Positions 12,786 to 23,540 of a stretch of 64,000 nt of DNA are shown in pieces; within the stretch, counting starts at the first letter, position 1; every line of letters starts with the position of its first letter. The position numbers and the translations under genes are program-made. The notes beneath the pieces were generated by a model. The model was not told where the DNA came from. It did no database searches and saw only the letters and a list, made by a program, of their open reading frames with translations. Origin of the DNA: Gremmenia infestans (Eukaryota; Ascomycota; Leotiomycetes; Helotiales; Hamatocanthoscyphaceae); NCBI GenBank assembly GCA_032629725.1, contig JAFEVB010000036.1, positions 806,001 through 870,000 on the forward strand. The letters run 5' to 3'.

Positions 12786-13399
12786 TTATCTCGTGTCGCA
12801 AGAGTTCTCCAACCTAGAAAGACCTCCAAGGATTTCTTCTCGAAGCTGTCCATTCGCCAATCGTCCGTACCGTAGATCACTCAATCCCCCAACAGTACTT
12901 CTCATCTCTTCCAACAGCACTTCTGCTTCCTCGTCAAGCCTCCGAATTTCTTCTTCAATGTCCCCTACGGCACTCTCTAGTTCTGGTAATATCGATGTCA
13001 AGGTATGTGGCTTCGAGGAGGATAAATTCGACGTTGGGCCAAGCAGCTACAACAATTAGGATTCCGGCTCCAATTTTTCTCTCCGGATGACTTTGAACTC
13101 ACAGCATTCTCGATTTCCACTTCATCATCCGGATCCTCCTTTTCCGACTCTCTCCGCGCCTTTACAACAGCCCGCCGTTGCGCGTTCCCTCTCTTTGTCT
13201 CTGCAGCTATGTTGCGGGCGACTGCATCAGTGATTTTGACGCGCTGGTGCTGTAAGTCGCGGTAAAGTGCCTTGATCTGAGGAGAGGATTGCTGGGAGCG
13301 GGGAAATAGCTCGGTGAAGGCTTTGAGGGAGATGATGGTCGGTAGAGGTGCGGGAGGAAGCAGGTATGTTGAGAGTATCGTTGCTTCTGTTGGTGCCAT
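12786..13399 (-). CDS. NKP2: Inner kinetochore subunit Nkp2/Cnl2
   Basis: A small coiled-coil subunit associated with the COMA part of the inner kinetochore (Cnl2/NKP2 family). Exons are 13399-13103 (99 codons) and 13046-12786, joined in phase 0, giving 185 aa. The N terminus (MAPTEATILSTYLLPPAPLP, then SLKAFTELFP) and the segment LLGPTSNL after the splice match the family. The C-terminal half is an acidic coiled coil ending in MRSTVGGLSDLRYGRL and GLSRLE, also family-typical. Its 5' end is 463 bp from the divergent Eaf3 start. Another COMA subunit, CENP-Q, lies about 8 kb to the right. Confidence 0.9.
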
Positions 13400-13862
13400 A
13401 ATGGGAAACGTGTGTCTGGCAAAGATAGAGCAAGATTGAAGCAGCTAAAAGGAGTGAAAGGGTTTTCTGATGTGAGGGCAATCAATGCGCCTGGCCAATG
13501 TGTATGTCGGGCTTGTTGGATGAATGTTGTTCCTTTGTGCGCGTTGCAATTTAGCCAGAGTCACCCCTACTTCATCAACATAGCAAATTAAATTGGAACC
13601 AGCCCCAAGAGAATCAAAGTATTGTCTTTGGTCGTGTCGATTTGATCTTTAAAAGGTGGTTGTAAGAAAAAGGTCGAGCGCAGGGGCGACGCGACAATTC
13701 CAAGCGCGTTTTTGACGAACTTTCTGACCTCTCATCATCTCGCCGCGCTGGTCCCCTTCTCCCTCCTACACAACACGTGCCTAACTTTCAGGATAGACCG
13801 ACTTTAGAAGCAAAGGCATATTTGATTACCGGCGCGACCTTGGAATATCATACCTAACGAAA
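13400..13862. promoter_or_regulatory. Divergent promoter between Nkp2 and Eaf3
   Basis: 463 bp between two divergent starts, so it probably serves both genes. No ORF of interest was seen. No binding site can be named with confidence. Confidence 0.4.
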
Positions 13863-16452
13863 ATGGCACCTTCCAAGTCAGCTGCGGCGGCGCCCCCTTT
13901 CTCCAAAAACGAGAGGGTCCTCTGCTTTCACCATGACATGCTGTATGAGGCAGTAGTTTTGGAATCACGAGCAACGGAGGACAACACTTCCTGGCAATAC
14001 AAAATCCACTACAAGGGATGGAAACATACTGTCAGTATCTCATGATTTTATTGCTGTTCTGCCATTGCAAAATTTGGGCCTGATCTGGTCAAGTGCTTCC
14101 ATAGTTGAGAAGCACGGGGGAGAGAGCGAGATGGGGGAGGGAGGTCGTCACTTCCAAACCAGGACTACTTGGTTGGAAAGCGAGGAACTTCGCTTTCACT
14201 TCCCCCTTCATTTGCATCTCCTGCTCAAACTCGCATCTTTCAATTTGCATCTCCTTGGTGCAGGACCGCGAAAAATGCCCCGTTCCCTAAGAAACATGGT
14301 GAACACTCCTGACAGTGTGACGAATAACCAGTGGGACGATTGGGTTCCTCAAGACCGAGTGAGAGAGTTCACCCCCGAGAATAAGGAGCTCGCAGCGCAG
14401 CTCCACACCCAGATGAAGGCTCTCCAAAAGATCCCCAGATCCGCGGTGAAGAAGGGCGGAAAGACAAACGGCTCCGACTTCAGTTCGACACGAGGCAGTG
14501 AGGAACGTCATACATCTGCCGCCGCACCAGGTGGAAGAGGACCACGGAGAAATCGGGACTATGATTTGGAACATGTCAGTATTCCCCAATTCACTTTCTT
14601 TGTGTTTGTTTCCGTTGTGTGCTGCTTTTATTGTATTCATTGTTTGGGCTCTTGCGGCGGCTGGCGGACTTTTTTCGCTTGGAGCCTTCTTTGGCAACTT
14701 CGCACCTTCTTCCCTTTCCACACCCACAACCTCCTAATGCCAACCCTGGCCATACCACCCAATTGCTCCGTTACTGCGCCAAATCAAATCAATTTGAACT
14801 CTACCCTGTAAAATACATACGGCCTCGGTTTTGCAGTACGCAGGAGATCATGGATGCCGTCCTCAGCGTGTCGCTGACCCCCATGACTTCGGCTACCACA
14901 CTACCACTTTCGTCACCCTCACTCTCCCCCCTTTCCTCATTGGGACCCTCCGGCGATGAGGTCGACGAGTCTGATGCAACTGATACGGCAACACGCCCCC
15001 TATCAAAGCGCGTAAGTTGCAACCCTTCAAAATTCTACTCTAAAATCAATCACTTACTCCCTCTACAGCCTCAGGAAGACGAAGCACCCGTCTCTCCTCC
15101 ATCAAAACGTGCACGTCGCATTATAGCCAAGGAAGGTGTTGCTACTAGAAGTACTAAAACCGCCGTTGACGCTCCTTGGAGCATACCTGGGAATCCCGAA
15201 TGGGACGTCCAAAGAGTTCTCAATACCGAAGACTTGATGGTCGACGACTATCTGCTTAAGCTCCCAGATCGCAACTTCAGCTATATTGCCAATAATGGCC
15301 GACTTAAGAACCCTGATTTCTATGGCCAATTTTCGCAAACGAAAACGGAAATAAGGAAGAGAATCCATCCAAAGCTCCAGGAACATATTAACAAGAAGAC
15401 CGACACCCCTGCTGTTTACCGATACTACAAAGACTTGCCACACAACATCACTATGCCAATTGCTGGAATCATTTTCGAAGACAAACCTAATGATATTGCT
15501 CAAGTCAGTGGTGGTCCCTCTAGTGAGGGTTATCCGTCGGAGAAAGCTCCTGTGTCCCAAAAGCCCATGGGCATCACGAAACCTCGCAAAGTAGCATGGG
15601 TATTGAGATCTCCCGAACCACAGTTGCAAGTTTCAGAGGTCGCTATCGAGTCGGACATTTGGCGATTCACTTTAGTTCCGCTCTTTCCTGATCGCAAAAG
15701 ACCTGAAAGGAAGCCCTTCGAGAAGGAGTTTAGCTGCGAGATTATTCGTAATGCAAGACGAAAAAGCGGACAATTCTCTAACAAGAACCAGGAAGAAACA
15801 TTTCACGCTCGGCCTTCAATCCAACTCCCTATTCCCGACCACGTCAAGGCAATCCTAGTCGACGACTGGGAGAATGTCACCAAAAATCAACAGCTCGTTC
15901 CCCTTCCCAGCGCCCACCCCGTCAGCGAGATTCTAGACGACTACTACAATTATGAGAGCCCACGACGAGTGGAGGGTAGTTCTCACGCAGATATCCTAGA
16001 GGAAGTGATCGCGGGCTTGAAGGACTACTTCGAGAAATGTCTTGGACGTGTTCTTCTCTACAGGTACGATCCAGCGTCGACTATTTGGTGATAAATCTAA
16101 CATAATTTACTAGATTTGAGCGTGCTCAATACACCGAGGTTCGCACTGCATGGGGTAGCAGCCAAGGTCCACTATCGGGAAAGAGTGCTGTTGATACTTA
16201 TGGCGCAGAACACTTGTCTCGTCTTCTTGGTAAGCTGAGGCTTGATATCTCGGAATGAAATGCTGATACTGTATAGTCTCCCTTCCAGAATTGATTGCCC
16301 AGACCAATATGGATCAACAGTCTGTGAATCGTCTTCGGGAAGAGCTCATTAAGTTGACAACTTGGCTTGGCAAGAATGCCGAGAAGTACTTTGTCAAGGA
16401 ATACGAGACTCCAGGTGCAGACTACGTTGAGAAGGCCCGTGGCGGCGTTTAG
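13863..16452 (+). CDS. EAF3: Chromatin modification protein Eaf3 (chromodomain/MRG)
   Basis: A subunit of the NuA4 acetyltransferase and Rpd3S deacetylase that reads H3K36 methylation. Exons 13863-14030, 14332-14574, 15792-16063, 16114-16229 and 16277-16452 sum to 975 nt, 324 aa, the standard length. The chromodomain spans about residues 14-75, with YKGWKHT joined by splicing to WDDWVPQDRVREF, including aromatic cage residues. A basic linker ends RNRDYDLEH. The MRG domain starts EETFHARPSIQLPIPDH and ends near the C terminus. The intron 14575-15791 is 1217 nt and contains a stop-free phase-0 cassette (see separate entry). The first intron, 301 nt, is also long. Confidence 0.93.
14844..15791 (+). 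other. Stop-free in-frame cassette inside the Eaf3 intron (possible alternative exons)
   Basis: Starting after a possible acceptor (TACGCAG, ending 14843), the frame is open without a stop to 15791 and continues in the same frame into the Eaf3 MRG exon. It can be read as two exons, 14844-15011 (56 codons) and 15069-15791 (241 codons), around a 57-nt intron with GTAAGT and CTCTACAG ends, or straight through. All junctions are phase 0. An ATG at 14850 (MDAVLSVSLTPMTS) could start a shorter protein. The peptide is charged and not low-complexity through most of its length (for example WSIPGNPEWDVQRVLNTEDL and TPAVYRYYKDLPHNI). I do not recognise it. It could be alternative exons, a gene inserted in the intron, or a remnant. 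Confidence 0.55.
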
Positions 16453-17611
16453 GGAACGTCATCCGAGCCTTTGCGCGACAAAGTCTCCCATATCAAACGT
16501 CACCGTAACCTTGTCTGATCCCGAAGAACTCGTTTTGATTGCAGCATAACAACGGAGCATGGAGTCAATGGTCTGAATTTACATATATGGAACTTGGGAC
16601 CAGCGAAGAGGCATCTGCATGGTTGTGCTTTGTTGCGGTATCTGATTCTCTCGAGCGCGGAATCATGATTGTTAGGGTTTCACGGATGAGGACAGGAATT
16701 AGAAAAGTCTAACGAGGCTTTGCTTTCATTTTAGTATTTTCTTCTAATCGCTGCATGGTGAAACTGCACAGATGTACTCTATTCAGACACTGTAGTAATT
16801 GAAACAAATCATACCTGCTATCTTTTCAATAGGGCGGACTGTCTATCCATTTCCACATCTTTGTATCCAGCCATCACAACCATATCCGTCGTCTCTAATT
16901 CGGTGTATCTCACCTATAATAATGGAGACTGTCACCCTACGGTCTTTTGAGGAGAGCGATGGCGAATATCCATTCCTCCACAATCCACTTATTCCTCATA
17001 TCTTCCGAGGCATCCTTGAGAGATATGTCCTCACCCCTATGACCATCCCAGGAAGTAAAGACATCGTTGATTTTCTTTTCATCCGAGCTAGAAAGGAATT
17101 TAATTGTCTGGGCGAGGTTTGCTAGGCACGAAGCTCCAGAAGACTCCCGGTTCCGTCGAAGAAATGACGGTCCGAAGGCCTCGTCGGAGGTTGGTCAAAT
17201 AGTTGCTGTTGCTTTCCATGCTGAGGCTAATTGGGTCGTTGGTATCTAAACTGGTTTGGTATAGCTCTTTGTCTGATCATGCATGAGTGTGTGAGGCATC
17301 TGAGTATGTGAGAGTGTTTATATATTGTACAGCGACCTTTGGGCTAGAAGATCCTACCCAATTCTCTTCCGAGCCATCTTTGTATGTTACAATTTTGAGA
17401 CACATGAACCAAAACTCCTTGATCATCTACTCGTTGCAAGTGGTTTCCAGACTCGAGGCGAGGCGATTTGAGGAAGCGCTGTTCAATAACTCCATTGTGA
17501 CAACGGCCCCTTTCCAGTCCCATCTCGAACCAAATCCAAATCTCCGTACTTCCAAGTCTCATCACTTCCTCTACCCTCTATCTTGCACAGCTTCATCACT
17601 CCACCTCATCA
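16453..17611. other. Intergenic region, no supported gene
   Basis: 1159 bp between Eaf3 and the uL30m stop. A 67-codon frame at 16921-17124 (METVTLRSFEESDGEYPF at its start) is the only mildly protein-like stretch. It has no known domain and no clear splice continuation, so it is not called. Confidence 0.4.
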
Positions 17612-17872
17612 TCACCTTGGCGCTGCGCTCTCAAGATAAAATCCGGGATCCGGTCTCCGTTCCGCCTTCACCTCACTCTTCGTTAACGCCTTATCCACCT
17701 CCTGCACAGTAACCAATTCCTTAACTCTCATGATCTGACCAGCGACTTCGGGTGTGACGGGATAGAAGACTGTTGTCATGCGGTGGCGTAGGCCGAGGGC
17801 TTTGAGGACGCCTTGAGTACGTTTGGGCATGCCGATGCCTGAGCGTGTGAGGGTTATGCGGAAGTATGACAT
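17612..17872 (-). CDS. MRPL33: Mitochondrial large-subunit ribosomal protein uL30m
   Basis: A single exon of 86 aa. The sequence opens MSYFRITLTRSGIGMPKRTQ and continues GVLKALGLRHR, the typical start of bacterial-type L30 and fungal mitochondrial MRPL33. It is a component of the mitochondrial 54S subunit. The C terminus is slightly extended (RRPDPGFYLESAAPR), as in other fungi. There is no obvious presequence, which is usual for this small protein. Its start lies 290 bp from the divergent SEC6 start, so the two probably share a promoter region. Confidence 0.92.
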   Translation of the reverse strand: MSYFRITLTRSGIGMPKRTQGVLKALGLRHRMTTVFYPVTPEVAGQIMRVKELVTVQEVDKALTKSEVKAERRPDPGFYLESAAPR

Positions 17873-18162
17873 TGTGGTGTAGCTAGAATTGGCACCGTGT
17901 TAGGTACAATATGGCACTAAAGAGGAGAGTAAGTAGGTACCTTTGTTTATGAAGAGGCCTTTTGTTGTTGGGCGCAATTGAGGTTCACAAGCTCGAGGTT
18001 GCAGAATTTCTTGACAGGCGATCGAACGAGCGAGCTTCCGCGCGCTAGACCCCGGATTCCACCACACGACAACGTTCCATCTTTTGTCATAGCACACCTA
18101 ACTCATGGTATGAAGGTCCGAACCAACACACTTCGCAGCAGCTACTTGCTCCCGCCCTAAAT

Positions 18163-20421
18163 ATGGACAGCTCGACAGTCAAGCTCGCCGAGCTGCTCCG
18201 GCATCCGGACGACCTCGACAAAATCCCCGCCATGAAGTTAGACTACACGCGGAAGAAGGGCGCGGTCGACTCGCAGCTGCGTAGCGGTTTGAAAGAGCAA
18301 TTGGAAATCACTCAATCTGGCATGAACGGCATCACAGACGGGCAAAGAACAGTCCAGCTCATCAAAGAGGAAATGATGAAGATCGACAAGCTGTGTGCTG
18401 AGGCACAGAACATGATTCGGGATTTTCCTAACATCAATCTAGTCTCGGAGACGCATAGGAATTTCAGCGCGGTGGAAACAATGAGGAAGAATTTGGATAG
18501 CTTTAATGATCGCCTAGGCCAGGTCGAGATGATGCTGCAGGAGGATGATAGGGATAAAGAGAACATGCCGAATTTGCTGGCGGTGCACTTTGAACTTACG
18601 CAGTTGAGGAATATCAGGGATGATGCTATGGAGCAGATTCTGCGGGCGGACGATTCGAGTTTACAGAGTACGCTGGAGGATTACTTTGCGAGGTTGGACG
18701 AGACGGTGGATTGGTTCGATGAGCATATTGGGGATATTGCATTGAATCTTATCAATGTGGTTATTAGTGGAAACAATGGGCTAGTGGTACGGTTTGCGGT
18801 CATCATTGAGGCGGAGGAGAAGAGTGATAAGAGAGTGAAGGCGCTGCAAGAAGCGTTGAAGGATCATAAGGAGATGGCGGCAAGATTTCAGAGCATTACG
18901 GATGGAGCGAAGAAGACCAGAGGGTATAAGGAGAAGTTCTTGAAGGCTGTAGAGATACATGCTGATGAGCAGGCTATGGAGACCAAGCAGGCATTTTTGG
19001 AGGATTCCTCGAGGTTAGAGAAACAGCTGAAGTGGTTTTTCAACGATCTCAATGCTGTCAAGCAAGGAGCGGCTCCACTCATGCCGAAGAGGTGGAAGAT
19101 ATTCCAGACTTATGGGAAGATATACCACAAGCTCATGCACGACTTTCTTGTTGGCATGATCGATGATCCGGATACAGACTCTAGTCACATGCTGGCTATT
19201 CTCAACTGGCCAGAAAAGTACTACATCAAGATGGGCAAGCTCGGGTTCAAGCAAGATGATTTATTACCGCATGTGATAGATTCAAGGGAACCTGAAATGG
19301 TTAGGGATTTCCGGAACAAGATTATCAAGTTCCTTGATCAGTGGCTTGAGAGAATCTTTGCAACTGAAAAGAAGGATTTCGCTGAAAGGAATGTCGACGG
19401 CTCGAATCTGGACACGGATGAAAACGGTTATTTCCGAACCAAGAATCTGATCGATATGTGGCGTATGCTGAGAGAGCAACTTGATGGCGCTGCTGGCTCA
19501 GGAAGGCAGGACGTTGCTGAAGGTGTTGTGGATGCCATGATTCTACGGCTGAAGAGCCGACAACAGGCTTGGCAGAGAATGCTCAACGATGAAGCTGCTC
19601 GGTACTACAGCACTACTTCAGAGCTGGAAGGCTTTCAAGCTCTGCAAGATTGGCTTGTTGCTACGGCAAACGATCAGATTGCCTGCATTGATGACAACGA
19701 TGAAGCGGGGCAGTTTGCATACCTTAGCAGTTTCCGACAGAAATTCGAACCCTTAGTATCACCTCAGTACCTAGAACGCGCAGATGAGGAAATTTCTAAC
19801 CTCCGGGATGGTTACGTGGATCTCAGTACGCACTGCATTGCCAAGTTCGCACAGCTTATTTTCGCTGTGGACTTCCGGACTGTGATACCGGATTTTTTCA
19901 CTATAAAATGGTATTCGGCTACTGCTATGAAGCAAATGGTTGTCACCTTCGAAGAGTACGTCGGTGACTACAAGAGTGTCCTACATCATTCTCTCCTCGA
20001 TATCTTTATCGAGGAATTAGCCGACGAGCTGCTTATCCGCTACCTCTCAAGCGTCAGGAACAAAGGCGCCAAATTCAAGCGCCAAGATCCGTTCAAAGAG
20101 AAGCTATTCAACGATGTCTCTACAGCTTTCGAATTCTTCAACAACGGCAGCTATCTCAGTCCTGATGTCTCTGATACAATCAAGCAGAAGTGGCGGGTCA
20201 CTGAACCCTTTTTACAGCTCATTGAAGCTGATAAGTCTGTGGTTCCGGAAGTCTTTGCTAATTTCAAGAGTGATTACTGGGATTTACAGCTTAGCTGGGT
20301 GGAGGCTGTGTTAAGGACGAGAGATGACTTTGATAGGAGTCTGCTGAATGCTGTAAAGGCGAGAGCGGCACAGATTGACGTGGTGAGAGGCTTGGAGACA
20401 ATTATGAGCAAGGTTAAATGA
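18163..20421 (+). CDS. SEC6: Exocyst complex component SEC6
   Basis: A subunit of the exocyst, which tethers secretory vesicles to the plasma membrane at sites of growth. It is an intronless frame of 752 aa, the normal size for fungal Sec6. The N-terminal part is helical and coiled-coil-like (LAELLRHPDDLDKIPAMKLD, then QLEITQSGMNGI). The region around DWFDEHIGDIALNLINVV and the C-terminal helical bundle ending GLETIMSKVK are typical of the family. The ATG at 18163 is the first in frame after a long untranslated leader and gives a family-like N terminus. Confidence 0.95.
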   Translation: MDSSTVKLAELLRHPDDLDKIPAMKLDYTRKKGAVDSQLRSGLKEQLEITQSGMNGITDGQRTVQLIKEEMMKIDKLCAEAQNMIRDFPNINLVSETHRNFSAVETMRKNLDSFNDRLGQVEMMLQEDDRDKENMPNLLAVHFELTQLRNIRDDAMEQILRADDSSLQSTLEDYFARLDETVDWFDEHIGDIALNLINVVISGNNGLVVRFAVIIEAEEKSDKRVKALQEALKDHKEMAARFQSITDGAKKTRGYKEKFLKAVEIHADEQAMETKQAFLEDSSRLEKQLKWFFNDLNAVKQGAAPLMPKRWKIFQTYGKIYHKLMHDFLVGMIDDPDTDSSHMLAILNWPEKYYIKMGKLGFKQDDLLPHVIDSREPEMVRDFRNKIIKFLDQWLERIFATEKKDFAERNVDGSNLDTDENGYFRTKNLIDMWRMLREQLDGAAGSGRQDVAEGVVDAMILRLKSRQQAWQRMLNDEAARYYSTTSELEGFQALQDWLVATANDQIACIDDNDEAGQFAYLSSFRQKFEPLVSPQYLERADEEISNLRDGYVDLSTHCIAKFAQLIFAVDFRTVIPDFFTIKWYSATAMKQMVVTFEEYVGDYKSVLHHSLLDIFIEELADELLIRYLSSVRNKGAKFKRQDPFKEKLFNDVSTAFEFFNNGSYLSPDVSDTIKQKWRVTEPFLQLIEADKSVVPEVFANFKSDYWDLQLSWVEAVLRTRDDFDRSLLNAVKARAAQIDVVRGLETIMSKVK

Positions 20422-20901
20422 GGGGCTTACTGTCTGGGAAACTTGGTACGTCTTTTAGCGGGCATACGGAGGCGTTGGATGGACTCAATGTATGTTTTAT
20501 GCTATATGTAAAATCATAGAGGGTTGGGATGACAATGGAATACTCCTACTACTTTTGCTTCCCATTCGAATTGTGAGAGCTAATTGGCGGGCTTTATTTA
20601 CAACTTCATCTATACAGAGACTTTGTGGTCGTGGAGTCAAGGTTATCAAAGTGATGCCATAGCCATGGTCCCCAACTCTTGATTGTTGTTTAATGACGTT
20701 CTAAATTGACACATAAAGCTGCGATGTGCGACTTGATGCGTCTCTCGAAGATAGTCTGTAAGTGTCATGGCTGTCATGGCGCCCCTTTCTCCTAACTTTC
20801 AGATGGGTTCCAAATCACGTGCACTACTATACGCGTCAACCCAAGCTCGCGAATCGAATGCGCGACCGAGACCCGCCATCAACAACACAACCATCACAAT
20901 T
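20422..20901. other. Intergenic region between SEC6 and CENP-Q
   Basis: 480 bp holding the SEC6 3' UTR and the CENP-Q promoter. No ORF, repeat or RNA structure of note was seen. Confidence 0.4.
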
Positions 20902-22999
20902 ATGGTAACTCCTAATTCTAAAGATTGACAAGAGATACTGACAAGATTCAGGCCCCAGAAGCAGAAGTCCTAAAGAGAAAGCGCTCTCGTCCCTCGGACT
21001 GGTGGGCAGCGAGTCCCGCAGCATCAACTTCGACCCCTCTCCAGCAAGAGAAACCCGCGCGCGCGCCTGCACCCGCTCCGAAAGCCCCAAAGATCCCACA
21101 GCCACGAAATAAACAAACAGAACCAGTGCCAGTGCCAGAACGAGAAGGACTGAAACGAAAGCGCTCCCGGCCTTCGGATTGGTGGGCAGCGAGCCCTTCG
21201 ATATCACAGTTGCAAGACAGTTCTGGTCCGTCGAGGGGTATTGATAGTTTATCTGGAAAGCGAATAGTCCAGGATGCGCCATCGGCTGGGAACAGAGGGA
21301 AGGCGACGAAGACTGGGGAAGAGGATAAGCCTGTGAGGAGGGGTCGTTTATCAAATGCAAAGTCTGAATCACAGCGTAGTGAGAAGGGAGACACTAGGAA
21401 GAAGGTCAGCTCTGCTGTGTCGCAGGTTGAAGAGCAGCAGAAGGATCAAGGTGTGGCGAAGAAGCGTGGAAGGAATGTTGCTACTCAAGAGCAAGAAATT
21501 GAAGAGGCAGTCGAAACTGAAAGGCCTAGGAGGCGCGGCCGAACTTCTAATGAAAGTGCGGATGTTCAAGAGGCAGTCAGGCCAATGGCCAAGGATACTG
21601 GAAAGAAGACCAAAACTGAATGCCCCTCGGGTGGTAGTGCGGAAAAACAATCCAGCATTGAAGAACCAGCTACAGATAAGACTAAAAGGAAGAAACCTAC
21701 TGCTACTGATGTCGAAGAGGAAACTAGAGGGAGAAGGCGCACGCGACGATCCGATGCAGACAGTCTGGAGCAACCTCCAATCGCTTCGCCTAAGGCAAAG
21801 AAGGGCAGACGGGTTCGACATTCGGGTGAGGTTGTTGGTGTGGAAACTGCTTCATCAACCTTTGGAAAAGCCAGAGCACGGCCAGAAAAGCCTTCGACTG
21901 CTGAGGCAGCACCAAGACTTTCCAGATCCAAGAACCATGATGAGAAGTCGAGTTCAGGTCCTTCAAAGAAGAGCGGCCACGCTACTGCGAACGTTAAGGG
22001 AAAGACTGTGGGCCGTTCATCTAACACCGAACATCTTGAGCGTAAGCGTAAAACAGTCGAGAGTAAGGGCATCATCCCGTGATCTATCAAACCGAAGGCT
22101 AATCTATTATCAGTATTAAAAGATGATCCTCCAAATGCAAAGCGTCGTCGGGTAAGTGAAGCAGTCCAGCAAGAAGAAAGAGAGACCCAGCGACAAGAAA
22201 AACCTCCCAAGTATCAGCATTTAGCCAAAGTCACGCGCAAAGTCCCTCCCCATACCATCCAGGCGAAATGGACACCACTACAACCGAATTGTATTGAGCT
22301 TATTTCTCAGCTACTATCCGATGTCCAGAAACCAGTCATAGCCCGTCTCAAAGAGGAACAGAAGAGAAGTCAAGCGAGCACCATTTTGCAGTTGGTAAAT
22401 CGCAGGCTCGTTACCAAACTCTCAAGAGGTCTTCCTTTCCCGCAAGGGACACGTCCACAACGGGAGGATGACTTCAATTTCGAGAGGATCCTTGACTATA
22501 ACAGGGCTCTTGAGGCTCAGCTCACTCCTGCGTTACATGCAAATGAACTTTTGGAAGACGAGTTGAGCAAGGAATCGATCTGGTTGGAGTCGGAGAAAGC
22601 TATTTTGGCAGAGCTAGAGGCAAACGCAAAAGCCGCATCTGTCTCGAGGAAGCAAGCTGAACGAAAGCTTCATCCTCTCCTTCGGTTGGAGACTTCGACG
22701 ATGGAAGGAGAAGATTTGGAATTTGGTCAGCATGCAGCGGTACCAATATCAGGCGTAAGTTACCCCACAAAGAGCTGATTCTTTATTGAGAGCTAATTGT
22801 ATTCGAGATATCTGAGGACGAAAATCTACAAGATATCGTGAAGGGCATTGAGAATCACATGGACAGCATGCAGGGAAACCTCAAGCAGGTTGAGGGAGTC
22901 AGCGATGCAATAGCGAAAAGCAAGGCGGCTGTGCAAGCTACGTTGTTCGACCATTTAGATAATTCAAAGTACGAAGAGGTTGTTCTGGGACTAGAATAG
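20902..22999 (+). CDS. fta7: Inner kinetochore protein CENP-Q/Fta7 (Okp1 counterpart)
   Basis: A COMA/CCAN subunit at centromeres. Exons are 20902-20904 (the ATG only), 20952-22041, 22114-22754 and 22808-22999, giving 641 aa. A second donor at 22063 has the same phase and would add seven residues. The N-terminal two thirds are disordered and basic, with AT-hook-like runs (RRRGRTS, RRGRLSN). The CENP-Q domain follows: PPHTIQAKWTPLQP, SQASTILQLVNRRL, the hallmark YNRALEAQLTPALHANELL, then a coiled coil ending RKLHPLL. An identical 16-residue motif, LKRKRSRPSDWWAASP, occurs at residues 8-23 and 68-83. Nkp2, a partner of the same complex, lies about 8 kb to the left. Confidence 0.88.
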
Positions 23000-23540
23000 G
23001 CGGGAGTTTGGAGCAGAACAGGCAACTTATTACCTACATAAGGTAAATAGTTACGATGAAATGTGGTATGGGTTAATAATATAACCAACACCAATACTTC
23101 AGAGGCTTGCTTAACGGAGTACGGAATATTACATTCCCCAATAATGATACCCAATTGCCGTCACATGATTAATATCCACTTTGAGACTTTTGCATAATAC
23201 ATACATCGTACCTGGTCTGGCCTGGAGGATCCTGGGCTGGGGCTAGGGTCTAAATTCTCGGCTTAGTCCGCTTGCCCCGCCTGCTGTATGCCGATTGCGA
23301 TTACTTCAAATTTCTAACAATCAGCGTCATCCAACAACACGACTCTTTGCACGCCTGCGATCGTCGGTTGAAACGGTGTGTGGTACATTCCCACTCCCCA
23401 TGTTGTACACAAACGCTCTCCTAACAGGGAACAGGCTCGCAAAATTGGAAGTACGTGGGCACGAGATCTATCCTGGTCCAGACAACAACAGCGCGACGTC
23501 GCAATCCGATGGAAGCTCTTGAAACATAGGCTCCGATGCC
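23000..23540. promoter_or_regulatory. Upstream region of the AcuM-like regulator
   Basis: 541 bp between CENP-Q and the zinc cluster gene start. Several short frames run through it, none convincing. It probably contains the promoter and a 5' leader. No specific site can be assigned. Confidence 0.35.

Noticed and set aside
16921..17124. 67-codon + strand frame in the Eaf3-uL30m gap
   Set aside because: Short, no recognisable domain, no convincing splice partner; cannot be told from chance.
21355..22210. Overlapping frames of 254 (+) and 214 (-) codons in the CENP-Q region
   Set aside because: Both overlap the repetitive basic tail of CENP-Q, where biased composition keeps other frames open; the CENP-Q frame alone continues into the conserved domain.
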